In this document: positions 12,693 through 25,100 of the stretch, in pieces
Layout of the letters: each line of letters opens with the position of its first letter
Position numbering within the stretch: the stretch's first letter is position 1
NCBI GenBank assembly: GCA_028095005.1
Contig: CM051461.1
Coordinates: 62,229,840-62,293,839 of the forward strand
Source: Rhynchospora pubera
Lineage: Eukaryota; Streptophyta; Magnoliopsida; Poales; Cyperaceae
Direction of reading: 5' to 3'
DNA length: 64,000 nucleotides
Made by a program: the position numbers and the translations under genes
Notes under the pieces: model-generated
Database searches by the model: none
What the model saw: the letters and a program-made list of their open reading frames with translations, nothing else
Told to the model about the DNA's origin: nothing

Positions 12693-13496
12693 CTAATGAC
12701 CCTTGTTGCTACAATAGTAGCAAACGGTCTCAGGAGTGGCCGGGTTCTTCCTCTTTTTGGAACCCACGGGAGCACCCTTGGCCGGACCTTGGGGCGTCAC
12801 CGGGCCTTTGCCCTTCTTGGATTTGCGACCTCGCTTCTTGATCTTCTTGCTCTTGTCACTCACGGCAAGAACATCTTTTGGGCCCTTCTCCTTCTTGAGA
12901 CTATCCTCCGTCTCAACGAGCATGTTTTGGAGATCATCCATGCTCTTGTCCATGCCATTCATCCGGTAGTTCACAACAAAACCGGTGAAGTTTGGAGGGA
13001 GGGAGTTGAGAATGAAATCTTGAATCGCACCCGAAGGAAAGGGCGTATCAAGCTTTTCAAGCTGCCGAAACAACCCCGCCATCTTCATGACGTGTGGCCC
13101 GACTTCATGATCCTCCGCCAAGCGAGTGTTGGCGACGGCCTTGATAAGACGGGCCCTTTCGGTGCGGGCCTTGGTTTGGAACATGTTCTTGAGACGAGTG
13201 ATCATTTCAAACACTCCATAACCACTATCAATGAACTCCTTTTGGAGTTCCGATTCCATGACCGCAACCATCAAGACCGACATCTCCATGTCGTCATTGA
13301 CGTGCTTCTCATATTCCTCTTGCTTATCCTTTGGAGCGGTATCCGCGGAAGCAGAGGGAATCAGAGTGGTGAGGAGATACTCCTTTTTCTCAAACCTAAG
13401 GGCAAGCCTTAGGTTGCGGTGCCAATCCAAGAAATTAGCAAAGATAAAAGCGAGTTTCTCTTTCTGAGAACGAAGCGTTAAAGAGGAGGAAGACAT
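12693..13496 (-). pseudogene. gag of the large copia element, ends at a stop inside the zinc knuckle
   Basis: 267 codons starting MSSSSLTLRSQKEKL. The middle has the copia gag (UBN2-type) pattern: MSVLMVAVMESELQKEF, then LKNMFQTKART, then FILNSLPPNF. A basic K/R-rich stretch follows (about residues 220-250), then CYYCSNKGH, the first three ligands of the CCHC zinc knuckle. The next codon is TAG (12693-12695) where the family normally has Trp, and the frame continues beyond it with RRNCPKY, which supplies the fourth ligand. So the stop is a point change inside one gag-pol frame rather than a natural gag end. Confidence 0.88.
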
Positions 13497-15563
13497 CTAC
13501 AACAATTATCGAATTTAAAGGTCAATTAGTTTTATGTTTTTAGTTTTAACAAAATTAAAACTTTCACTATACTACTTTAAGTCCCTAAGTATAGTGATTT
13601 CCAAGACCTCTATTTTCGTCAAAATGGACCTGCTATGGCACGTCATCCAAAATGACTAGATAAGGTAGGTTCTCCAACCAATCATCTTACCATGACTCTT
13701 GGTTCGCATAGGCGAACTTCGCCCCGATGTCCAAACTCTAGTTGGGTCCATCAAAAAGTCACTTCTCACTATTTGCTCCTTGCAAATCTTAGCTATTTGC
13801 TCCCCGACTACCGAATTGGCAACCATGACGTCCGCTTGGGCGGACCGCGCCATGAGTGACAATCGGCGTGAAGGAGATAGAGAGAAGGAGGGCGATTTAA
13901 CTTATTCATTTTAGTTTGGGACTAACAAATCATATGACACTTGTTTGGTGGTCGTGTAAGCATACACCCATACCTAACCTAACACAAGTAATCATATAAG
14001 CATTTCATTGTTGTGGGTTTGTATGGCTCCCGCTTGCATTAGTTTCGCCACATCGTCCATGTAGCAAAACTAATCTAATCCTTGTCCCTCCCACTAAATT
14101 CTATAAGGATCTAAATCCTATATAAAATAAAGGAACAAAATACATGTGAAAACATCATATTCCCATCCTAACCTTAGGGGCATGCAAGCCACACAAGTTA
14201 CATAAAAAATTAATCAACAAATTAATTAATTAATGGCACCAAAAGCCGCATTACAAACATTCACACATGCATTCAATTTACAACCACAAGGCATTGAGTC
14301 ATGAGCCATACTAAACCCACTATCCACCTACAAAACAAAGTTAGCACATACAAGCACTTTGTTTCCAATTAACGATTTTCAAGCATCTTTGCGTATTGTT
14401 TGCCATAAGCAAATTCCGTGTGCAAATTCTCAATTTTAAACAACAAAACTTGTTTAAATTCATTTAGAAAGTTCTTTCAACATCCCATAACTGAAAGGAG
14501 ATCAAACAAGGAGTATTCTAATTGTTTTCAACTAGTTTGAATACTTAGAAAAACTGTAATTTTTCAAAAAACGTAACTAATAGAATCCAACAAAATCAAT
14601 ATTTTTAGGTCTCCAAAAATTCTCAAATAAATTAATTAAGCTCCTTATCATAGTTGTGATTACCAGTAAAAAAATCAAGAAGAGATCTTAAATCATCTGA
14701 GAGAATAAAAAATGACAAATCTCTTACAAGTGCACAAAACACCGTTATGAGATTTTTCAGCTTATCCTCTCAACCATTTGGTCTGTTAGACCACCTTCTA
14801 TTCAGTTTTTATATATATAATATACATAGAAAAACTTGTTTAGACTATAGGCTAACCATCCAAGAAAAGAAAACCACCAAGTTCAGTTCAAAAAATTCGA
14901 GTTACATACTAAACAATCAACAAATTCTGTACTGGAACAGACTGTCGATCGAAATGTTTTAACCTAGTTGAAGGTCCAAACTTCCACGAAAAATTATGAA
15001 ATTAATTTTCCTGGAATCTTAACTCAAAATAGAACAATTCTATTTAAACAGAATTTTTAAAGGAGTTCTCAGTTGGTACAGTTTATTAGAACAATCGATT
15101 TGCTCAACAAACTGGATCTGACAAGATCTTCCTTTTCATACTTGAAAACCCACAAATTAATCTGAGTCGTGCAACAATTTACACATGCTCAGAAAGAGCT
15201 TCAATTCCTCTTTAAATCTAGCCATAGAACACTGGTACTTATATTCAAAATATAAATCTTTCAAGCCATTCAAACAGGACAGTACGAGCAGAAATTGGTT
15301 CTGCGCACTGTCGCCGTTTTATTCACAATAAATCCATACTAATTAATAAAAATGTGAATCTAACACCAAAAGAATCACAATCCACAGATCTACAATTTGC
15401 ATGTAGATGGAAAGATCTTTCAGAGAACTTATCAAAGCGAAAAATGCGAAACAACACAGAAAATACTATTTCCAGACAGCAAACAAACGCATCATCTCTA
15501 CTAATCCGTTAATTAGCCAATTTCTCTTAATTAAGTGTCAAAATAGTTTAAGTACGACCATGT
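13497..15563 (-). other. 5' leader of the large copia element
   Basis: About 2.1 kb between the primer site and gag with no coding frame of note. Such a long leader is plausible for large copia elements and presumably includes packaging signals, which I cannot identify. Confidence 0.6.
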
Positions 15564-15574
15564 GCTCTGATACC
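15564..15574 (-). other. Primer-binding site of the large copia element
   Basis: On the minus strand this reads GGTATCAGAGC, complementary to the 3' end of plant initiator tRNA-Met, two bases from the LTR end. This fixes the element's orientation. Confidence 0.9.
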
Positions 15575-15576
15575 GC

Positions 15577-17326
15577 TGTTAGTTAAGTGCACAATTTTAA
15601 TTTTTATAGCTAAATTCTTTAATTAACCACAAAATAAGTATGCACAAACAAGGAACTAGTACTAAGCCATTCACACAAGAGAAGGGGTTCAAAGGTATAC
15701 CTCCCTTGATATCGTAATCAAGGGGCTTGAACCACGGCTTGATTGAAGGTAGTGCTTGCTCCTTCGGCCTCCTTGTCAAAGCTCCTCGAGTCCACTTGGT
15801 ATTAACCAAATCCTCGACAAAACTATGCTAGTAGCTTTGGAGAATAAGACTAATCCCTAGGTAACCCGTTCTTCTATCAAATCGACAATGCTATTTGAGG
15901 AAGAAAAGGGGCTCAACACATGAGCAAAGGGGAGAGGAGGAAGAGGGAGGCGCCGGCCTAGGGGGGCGGCTAGGTTATGGGAGAGAGAGGAGAGGTGAAT
16001 TTGCAACTATACAACTCCGTATATAGTGTGCTAACCCTACCTATCACCTACCATGTATTTACAACATTGCCATCCCACCTACCTCCTTCTATGGCCGGCC
16101 ACAATAAGGGCCTTGATGGGCCTTGTGTTGTGTATAATGGGTCCACTTAATCAATCATCAAATGGACCTTTGTTGTTGCTCCCAATTTGGTCCTCCATTG
16201 GACTTTTAATTAACTATTTAATTAAAGTCTTTTAATATGCATATGTGTTGAATAAATAATTATTAACTTAATAATAATTATTTAGGGATTAGAAAATGCA
16301 TTAATTTATTTCTATATGATCCCTTTGATTTAATTAATTATAACGGTCTATAACGCTATTTAATTAATTAATCAACTTATCATATTTTGCAATACCAATT
16401 ATTGCAAATAAATAAATAATGCACGCATGGTTAAAACACCAATTTTGTGTGACCCTTTGAGGATTTATGCTACGTTGGACATGGAGTTAAATCGCTATTT
16501 AATTCCAATAATCATAAGCGGTATCTAGCAACACGTTATGATTCTCAATTCGCATAAATAGTGTCCAGCTACAATATTTCAATCCTGCATAAGAGAATAA
16601 AAGTATATCTCTATTTTGATTCTTATGTCACACGATATCACCGTATAATCCAAGATAGGAATGTGTCATTCTTGCAGATTATACGTTTCTTGATCTAGAG
16701 ATAATTGTATCAGTTGCTAGCAAACAATCTATCTCCATCAAGGGGCCCAAACAGATATCGTCACTCACTAAATGAATTAACGAGGGACATACGGTTTTCT
16801 TGATAATTTAGCTTTTCCCCGCACAATTCAAGAGAACATAAATAACGTCCGTATAGCAGCCCTTATCGGGAATCAGCGGTAGACGATATTTATTGAACCT
16901 ATCCTCATGTGGAAAAGATAAATATCTCAAACTTAGAATCAAAATCATAACGAAATAAATAATGACACATAACACAATCCATATATTTATTTCGTTGGGT
17001 CATGTCCTGTACTATGTTCAATTAACATAAACATATGCAATTAAGTTGGTTACACTTAACAAATGATTTATAGAACTTAATCACCACTTAACTTGCATAC
17101 TAATCTTATCGATAATTAATGTTCCTTGTTAATTATCAAGATTATGGACGTTTTAGATTTATTGTTGTCATTTACCAATAAATGAAAAATAGTGATCCAT
17201 AATTCAGATCATCAACCTGAATGAACTGTCAACACATAAATCAAGGAACAAATGATATAAAATCATCAATGACATAAAACCATAGAAGTAGCCAAAAAAA
17301 TTGGCTTCTAGGACATATCTCTAACA
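15577..17326 (-). repeat. 5' LTR (right copy) of the large copia element
   Basis: 1750 bp. Transcription of the element should start in this copy, reading leftward. A TATATAG-like stretch is near 16020, but I cannot place the promoter firmly. Confidence 0.95.
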
Positions 17327-18069
17327 CTTTTGGGAGGCAACATATCCCAGTTTACTAAGCATTTTCCTCCATGAGAGGTTGTTGTACCCCTCCACATAAA
17401 AGCTCTGCAGATCTTGACCATCTGATTCAGCAACCATTTCAGTAGTTTAAAAACTTGCATGAAGTTCCGGGGGAGAGCTATAAGTACTGACTTAATCATG
17501 ACTAGGCGGCCCCCAAGGAGAGGAACTTAGATTTCCATCCCTACAACTTATCGTGCAGTGATTGTACTAGAGGCACGAAGTGAACCTTCTTAGGTTTCTT
17601 GAAAGAGAGTGGTAGACCTAGATAGGTTAATGAAAATTCTCCATCTACGCACGCAAGTATCTCTCTGGCCATTTGTAAGTTCGATTCTGACATTGCGATC
17701 GGGACAAAAACTGATTTCTCACTATTTATACGTAGCCCAGAGAGTTGAGAGAAATGAGATAGGATTGCAGAAACGACATTCATGTTTCGCAGAAGAGCCT
17801 CCATTAGAATTAAAGTATCATCCGCAAATCATAAAGTCTTTGGTAGAATAATGACCGGTCTCGAGAGTAGCGAATTTGCATTGGAAATGAAGCTTTGCAA
17901 AGCATCCGCCACTATAATAAACTATAATGGCGATAGCGGATCTCCTTGCCTCAAAACTCTAGTTATTCCTAACTCAGGACATAACAGACTTTTGGTGAAA
18001 AGAAGGTTTGTGTGTTTCTTAGATTGTAGCATCCTAAAATAGAGTTTTGTATTTCCAAGGAAAAGATGT
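17327..18069 (-). mobile_element. L1-type LINE, reverse-transcriptase part (continues across the copia insertion)
   Basis: The minus strand shows LRQGDPLSPL, then FADDTLILMEALL (catalytic Asp pair), then SGLRINSEKS and TYLGLPLSFKKP, and finally VLIALPRNFMQVFKLL and LVNWDMLPPK, in the order of plant LINE reverse transcriptase. Stops interrupt it (one after LSPL, one before FADD, one after LHDKL). The CTTTT at 17327-17331 is the second copy of the target site next to 7480; removing the copia element rejoins this part to 7480 with a one-base frame slip. The 5' part of the LINE is missing or unrecognisable beyond the hAT element at 18078. Confidence 0.85.
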
Positions 18070-18077
18070 GTTTCATG

Positions 18078-18809
18078 TAGTGTTTACCAAAAACCCGTCG
18101 GGTCGGACCCGCCCCGCCCCAAACCAGCCCCATGGACCGGACCGCCCCGGACCGTCCATGAACCGCGATGGATCGAAGGGTTAGACCGGGGCGGGTCTAC
18201 GGCGGATTTGGGCCGCCCTTTCTAAAATAACCCCCGTTAACCCGCCCCGTCTTAACCCGTGGACCGGACCGCCCCGTCCCGTCAACCCGTCTTAAACCCG
18301 TGCTAAACCCATCCAAACCCAAAAAAATATATATAATTATATTCAAATCTTTTCATTTAATAAAAAAATACAAATCAAATATAAGAAAACAAAAATAATT
18401 TAAAACAGAGAAGATAAGTAAAAAAATAAAGGAAAACGCAAAAGTAAAAAATAAAAATAATTAACGAAAAACAGAAAATAATATTGAAAAAACAAAAAAA
18501 CGTATTGAAAAAATAACATATATGTCGTGTGTGTATATATATATTTATTTATTTATGTACCATAATGAAAAAATAACTAACGAAAAATTCCAAAAAATAA
18601 CAATAAAATAAATGAAAAACCGACGGACCGGACCGGACCGTCATAACCCGTGCGGGTTTACATGGAGCGGGTTTAAGAAGGGTTTGGATCAAGATTTCTA
18701 GGATGGACCGTCCTAACCCGCCCCGTCTTAACCCGTAGACCGTCCTGAACCCGCCCCGTCCTAACCCGTGGACCGTCACGCCCCGCCCCGCCCCGTTTGG
18801 TAAACCCTA
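18078..18809. mobile_element. Non-autonomous hAT-type element, 732 bp, with 8 bp target duplication
   Basis: The termini are TAGTGTTTACCAAA on the left and the complement of TAGGGTTTACCAAA on the right, differing at one base. Both sides carry GTTTCATG (18070-18077 and 18810-18817), an exact 8 bp duplication, the hallmark of hAT transposition. Both GC-rich subterminal zones repeat short words such as GGACCG, CCCCGCC and AACCCGT many times; these are likely transposase-binding arrays. The centre (about 18310-18600) is A-rich and codes for nothing. Confidence 0.9.
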
Positions 18810-18817
18810 GTTTCATG

Positions 18818-19102
18818 AGAAAATTTTACATAGTTACAAATGCCTCACTTTTCTATTCATCCCAGCTTAAGCAAGAAAAGGTCATTTTAGTAAATAAATC
18901 TTACAACAGTATTCCCATTTGGCAACATTGAAGTTTCAAGCTTGAATTTTCAAAACTTGATATATTCAATTTTCTTTGCTTGGAAGTGATCCCAGACAAA
19001 CTAACTAATAATCACTTGTCAAAAGCGCTGAAAACCTTTTTTTTTTTTCTATTGCTAAATTTACTTTTTCCTCAGTGAGTGGCTTCCAAAGATTTAATGC
19101 CC
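18818..19102. other. 3' flank of the NFU gene
   Basis: Lies between the hAT element and the NFU stop codon. It should hold the NFU 3' UTR (minus strand). A T run at about 19040-19050 reads as poly-A on the minus strand. No feature is firm, and LINE remains may continue here. Confidence 0.4.
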
Positions 19103-22100
19103 CTACTGGATCAACTGAATAGCACCAATTGAAGGGATCTTTTCTCTTAGCTTTTGTGTTACGGCAACTCTTACTGTCATTACTTCAGCAGCTGGGCCGG
19201 TGAGTCGAACTTGAACCACATAACCATTGATCTGAACTAGCTCTAGCGTACCTCCTCCTGTGCCAGAAAGATACGGTCTAATCTCATCCAAAACCTGAAG
19301 AAGTTAAACAGGTGGCGCATGTTATCCTTTATATGAAATGTGACCAAAGTGCAATTAATCATTTATTTATGTAATTCAGTACCATGTCTGTGTACAATTA
19401 ATGTTTGGTTAGTGTATTGTTACTAACCATCATTATAGGTAACAGGTGGGTGACTATACATTTTAATTTATTTTTCCACCCATTTGGATTTCGGAGGGAT
19501 TTGTTGTTTCAATTACCCAATTTTGGATTTGTTGTCTTCAATTGCCCAATAAATTTGGTAATTGAGATTTTAACTGGACCTTCCAAGTTCCAACCAATGC
19601 AGATACTTACAGATAAAAGTTGCTCAAATTCTGCATAATTGACAGTTAAATCACAAATACAAATGAGGGAAACAGTGCTTAGCTGGGACTGCCTAACTGG
19701 ACGAAAATGACACAGCTAATCAATTTTAGAGTACTACTAGTTCTCCTACAGCTAAGTGGTAACTGGTAAGTCAACCCCTAGGTTTTTAATGTCAATATTG
19801 TACAGTAATATATAGTAATTATTGGCTGTAGAATTTCTGTAATTAAGAAGGGTATATTTGGGAACTAGATTATAGGCTGGATTGTTGGGATTATAATAAA
19901 AGGAAATATGGCTGTATAGATTATGAGGAAAGATATATATAAAGGGTGCTGGACCTCAGAAGGGGGCTGAAAATTTACTCAAATTTCTCTCCAGTAATTT
20001 AGTTATCTAAGGTTTTCATGGTATCAGAGCCCTTCTTGTTTTTTTTCAAGTTGTCATTGATAGTTTTTTTTTTTGGTTTATATTCTGCTATTGTGGCAGA
20101 TTTTAGTTGGTTCTCTTCTATAAAGGTGTGATTTTCAGTTTATCACAGTCTCAATGGATTTTTCTCCAAAAACAGCTATACTACCTGTTTGTTTCAATGG
20201 GAAAAACTATGTTTTGTGGGAATTTAATCTTCGTTGTTTTATCCAAGGGCAAGAGTTGTGGGGTTATGTAGATGGTTCCATAAAAAAACCCGATAAAGAT
20301 GGTGATGATTTAAAGAAATGGGTGGGTGCAAATTCTAAAGTCATGAGTTGGATTCTTGGATCTGTTGAACCTCATATTGGTATTAATCTCAGACCATATG
20401 AAACAACAACAAACATGTGGGAATATTTAAAAACTATTTACCACCAGGATAGTGATGCTCGCAAATTTCAATTGGATCTGGAGATCCATGAATTTTCTCA
20501 AGGAGATAAAAGCATCCAAGAGTATTACTCAAGCTTTATGACACTTTGGCTTGAGTATAATTCAATTATATACTCTAACATTCCTACTGCAGCTTTAGCT
20601 GCTGTTCAAGAGCTGCAAGAAAAGAATATGAGGGATCAATTCCTCATGAAAATTAGGTTAGATTTTGAGGCCACACGCCGACAACTCATGGGCAGATCTC
20701 CAATGCCTTCACTGAATGAGTGCTTCCGTGAACTCATGCGTGAAGAAATACGTATGAGTACTCGGTCTACCATTGAAGAACAGAAGATGGTGGCAGATTC
20801 CTCCAATGTTGCTTTCTTAGCAAGAGGGAAACAAACTGCCCGTGATGTCAAAAGCATCCAGTGCTACTCATGTCAAGAGTATGGTCATGTTGCGAAGGAT
20901 TGCAAGAAGAAATTCTGCAATTATTGCAAGAGAAATGGCCATATTATTTCAGAATGTCGCCGTCGACCCCAAAATAGAAGCACTGCTTTGCAAGCCGTTG
21001 CAGTGTCCACACAATCAGCCACGACTCCTCAGCCTGTTACACAACCAGCCTCAGGGATACAATCAACATCTGCAACTATCACCCCGGAAGCTGTTCATCA
21101 AATGATTCAGAGTGCACTATCTGCGATGGGATTGTCAGGTACCTTTTCTCAAAATTGGTATATAGATTCAGGAGCCTCCAATCACATGACTGGAATTTCA
21201 GAAGGCTTTGTTTCCATCTCTCCATATCAAGGTCCTGACAAAATTTCCACTGCTGATGGGACAAATCTTTCCATTACTGGTGTTGGCAGTGTTTCTCTAA
21301 ACAACAGAACCTTAAATGATGTTTTATTTGTCCCAAAATTGTCAGCAAACCTCATTTCTGTTGGTCAACTTGTTGAAAATAATTGCAACGTTCTTTTCAC
21401 TCGTTTTGGATGTGTGATACAGGACCAGGAAACTGGGAAGATAATCGGGAAGGGGCATAAGAGTGGTCGACTATTTTCTGTTGAAGTTACACAAGATCCT
21501 TCTGCTTCCATTGCTTCTGCATTTTCAGCATCTCACCACAATAATTCTTGGATACTTTGGCATCGTAGGCTAGGTCATTTGAATTCAGAAAGTTTGTCTT
21601 TTATGCTAAAAGAAGGTTTAGTTTCTAATAAAAATGTTAGTCCAGGTCATTGTTCAAGTTGTTGTTTAGGTAAAAGTAAAGTTCTTCCTTTTCCTTCTAG
21701 TACTAGTAAAACTGCAAATGCATTTGATATTGTTCATTCTGATGTATGGGGTGCCTCACCTGTCATTTCAGCAGCTGGATTTAAGTATTTTGTAACTTTT
21801 ATTGATGATTTCACTAAATTTACATGGATATATCTCTTAAGAAGTAAATCTGAAGTTTTCAAATATTTTAAATATTTTGTTTCAGTGATTGAAAATCAAT
21901 TTGGTTGTATTATGAAAACTTTGAGATCTGATTCTGGTGGAGAATACATGTCTCATGATTTTCAAACTTTTTTATTGGAAAAAGGCATTTTTCATGAAAA
22001 ATCATGTCCTAGTACTCCTCAACAAAATGGAACTGCTGAACGCAAGAATAGACATATATTAGATACTGTCAGAACACTTCTTTTAGAGGCTGCAGTTCCT

Positions 22101-25100
22101 GCCACCTTTTGGGATGAAGCAGTTCGTACTGCTGTTTTTTTAATTAATCGTCAAGTTTCAAAGAATTTGGAAAATCAATCTCCTTATTTCCGGCTGTATG
22201 GCAGACACCCTAGTTATGATATGTTGCATACTTTTGGTTGTCTTTGTTATGTTCATCTTCCCCCATCCGAGCGTACAAAACTAACTAAACAATCTGTTGT
22301 ATGTGTTTTTTTAGGTTATGCATTAGGACAAAAAGGATTTCGTTGTTATGATCCTAACAGTCGTCGAATTCGCATCTCTCGAAATGTTATCTTTCAAGAA
22401 TCCATTTTCTTTTATCATCAGTGTTCTTCTATATCACCATCTGTCTCTAGGTCCATCTTGCATCTTTTTCAAAGTCAGCATGATCCTCTTGTACCCAACA
22501 TTCCTACTCAATCTAATCGTTTCAAACCAGATTTTGTGTATACTAGACGGAAAAATAAGACGATCGACTCCATGCCTCAACCTGAAAACCCTTCTCCAAT
22601 CCTGTCTCTAAATCATAACATACCAACTCAGATAGAACCGGTCGATCCGGGTCCTCGCCGGTCCACACGGCAAACTCATGTGCCAAATAGGTATGGTTTT
22701 TTGGCAAAATCTCCTTCTCATGATATTCCTAGTTCATATAAACAAGCTGTTCAACATGAGTGTTGGAGAAATGCCATGAAAGATGAAGTAGATGCTCTAC
22801 TTGAAAACAAAACATGGGAGTTAGTTTCTCCTCCTGTTGATGTGAAACCTATTGGGTGCAAATGGGTGTATTCTGTCAAATTGAAACCTGATGGCTCTCT
22901 TGACCGCTATAAAGCTCGTGTCGTTGCTCTAGGCAATAAGCAGGAGTATGGAATTGATTATTTTCGAACATTTGCACCAGTGGCTAAAATGACCACTGTG
23001 CGTGTTGCATTGGCTGTTGCTGCTGCTCAAAAATGGTCTATAGTACAAATGGATGTGAAGAATGCATTTCTTCATGGTGACTTGAAAGAAACTGTATACA
23101 TGGTACCACCTCCTGGTTTGATTCTAGATTCACAGAACAAGGTATGTAAGCTGAACCGATCACTATATGGCTTGAAACAAGCACCTCGCGAATGGTTTCG
23201 CACTTTTAAGGCCACAGTTCTTACTGCTGGTTTCAAACAGAGCAAGCATGACCCATCACTTTTTCTCTCCAAGTCTGCTCAAGGCATTGCGCTTGCTCTT
23301 GTTTATGTAGATGATATTCTCATAACTGGGAGTGATTTGGCAAGCATCACCAAACTGCAAGGTGCCTTGGGTGCTTCATTTCACATGAAGGATCTTGGTG
23401 AGGTTCAAGTTTTTCTTGGTTTGGAGGTTCATCACACAGAAAAAGGCTTATTTCTGAACCAGCACAAATATCTCAATGATGTTATTGAATTGGCTCATCT
23501 CCAGCATTCAAGCCCTCAAAGCACACCTATGGAAATTAATCTCAAACTTCGAAATGATGATGGCGATCCAATTGCAGATCCCACATTATATCGAAGCTTG
23601 GTTGGTAGTTTGGTGTATTTAACCATTACTCGACCTGATATTTCCTTTGCGGTGAACATTGTCAGCCAATTTATGAAAAATCCTCGCCACTTGCATCTTG
23701 CTGCAGTTCATCGCATCATTCGATACCTTAAAGGTACTCCCGAAAGGGGTCTGTTTTTTCCTTCAGAAAGTTCTCTACACCTTTCAGCCTATGCGGATGC
23801 TGATTGGGCTGGATGTCCGGATACACGAAGATCAACTACTGGATGGTGTGTTTTTCTGGGCAATGCTCTCATTTCATGGAAATGCAAGAAACAGGATCGA
23901 GTATCCAAGTCCTCAACTGAGGCAGAATATCGAGCCATGTCAGCTGCATGCTCTGAGGTTGTTTGGCTGAGACGACTCCTCTCTGAACTTGGGCTATCTC
24001 AGACACAACCAACCCCACTTCATGCTGACAACACAAGTGCTATTCATATATCGCTTGATCCAGTATTTCATGAGCGCACTAAGCACATAGAAGTTGATTG
24101 TCATTACATTAGAGATATAGTTGACCAAGAAATGATAACACTTCCTCATGTGCCTTCAAATCTTCAGATTGCAGACATCTTCACCAAGGCGTTACCAGCA
24201 AATAAACATGACTTTCTAGTAAACAAATTGATGTTGGCTGCTTCGCCATCATCAATTTGAGGGGGGATGTCAATATTGTACAGTAATATATAGTAATTAT
24301 TGGCTGTAGAATTTCTGTAATTAAGAAGGGTATATTTGGGAACTAGATTATAGGCTGGATTGTTGGGATTATAATAAAAGGAAATATGGCTGTATAGATT
24401 ATGAGGAAAGATATATATAAAGGGTGCTGGACCTCAGAAGGGGGCTGAAAATTTACTCAAATTTCTCTCCAGTAATTTAGTTATCTAAGGTTTTCATTTA
24501 ATTCTAGTTCTTGACTTCCAACAAGCATCCATCGGTCGTCTAATTCTAAATTGTAGCTAGGTTTCTCACCTTGTCAATGTTTTCCTCATTGAGCTCGAGC
24601 CCGGTTTCAGTATCGGCAATCTGCTCGACAGACTCAATCTCAGGAATCTTATCTCGGAGCCGCGTCTCGATCCCCATCTTGAGAGTCATGGTGGAGCTGG
24701 GGCAGGAGCCACACGCCCCCTGCAGCTTCAGCACCACCACCAGCCCGTCTATCTCGTGCAGCGCCACATTGCCTCCGTCGGCCATCAGGCTAGGCCTCAC
24801 CTCATCCAGCACCATCTCCACATTCTCCTCGGTCAGTGGAAGAACATGCACTTCCCATGCTGCACTAATTTAATCAATTCACCAGACCATTAATAATTAA
24901 TTCTATCTATCCGTCTATTTGCCTTTCCTTGGTTGAATCAACATGACAAAGCAAAAATGTACAAAGATGCATGTATGGCCTTAGTTGCAATTAATTACCT
25001 TTTTTCCTTCTTCTCAAGGGAATTTGTGACAGTATGATACCGGTAAACTCGACTGGTTTGAAAACTCGAGTGGTTCCGAGTCGAACTGGCGGCCGAAATA

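Larger units (their letters stand above)
7481..17326 (-). mobile_element. Ty1/copia LTR retrotransposon (Tork/Angela-like), 9846 bp, nested in a LINE
   Basis: The element has long direct repeats 7481-9244 and 15577-17326, both TGTTAG...CTAACA, and is flanked by the 5 bp duplication CTTTT (7476-7480 and 17327-17331). The primer site lies inside the right LTR and the polypurine tract beside the left LTR, so it is transcribed right to left. The coding order gag, protease, integrase, RT, RNase H in one direction is that of Ty1/copia. LTR identity is about 98-99% by eye (roughly two dozen substitutions plus a few indels), so the insertion is fairly recent, but gag-pol is broken. Long LTRs and RT motifs suggest the Tork/Angela lineage; lineage is a guess. 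Confidence 0.95.
19790..24496 (+). mobile_element. Intact Ty1/copia retrotransposon in NFU intron 2, 4707 bp
   Basis: The direct repeats 19790-20018 and 24268-24496 (229 bp each, TG...CA) look identical on reading, and TTTAA flanks both ends (19785-19789 and 24497-24501). A primer site, one uninterrupted gag-pol frame and a polypurine tract are all in place, so every cis and trans part needed for movement appears present. Short LTRs and total length fit the Ale/Retrofit branch of copia, though lineage is inferred from size only. The element runs opposite to the NFU gene. Confidence 0.97.

Noticed and set aside
12642..13412. 256-codon plus-strand ORF
   Set aside because: It is the antisense shadow of the copia gag gene; gag motifs and the zinc knuckle are on the minus strand.
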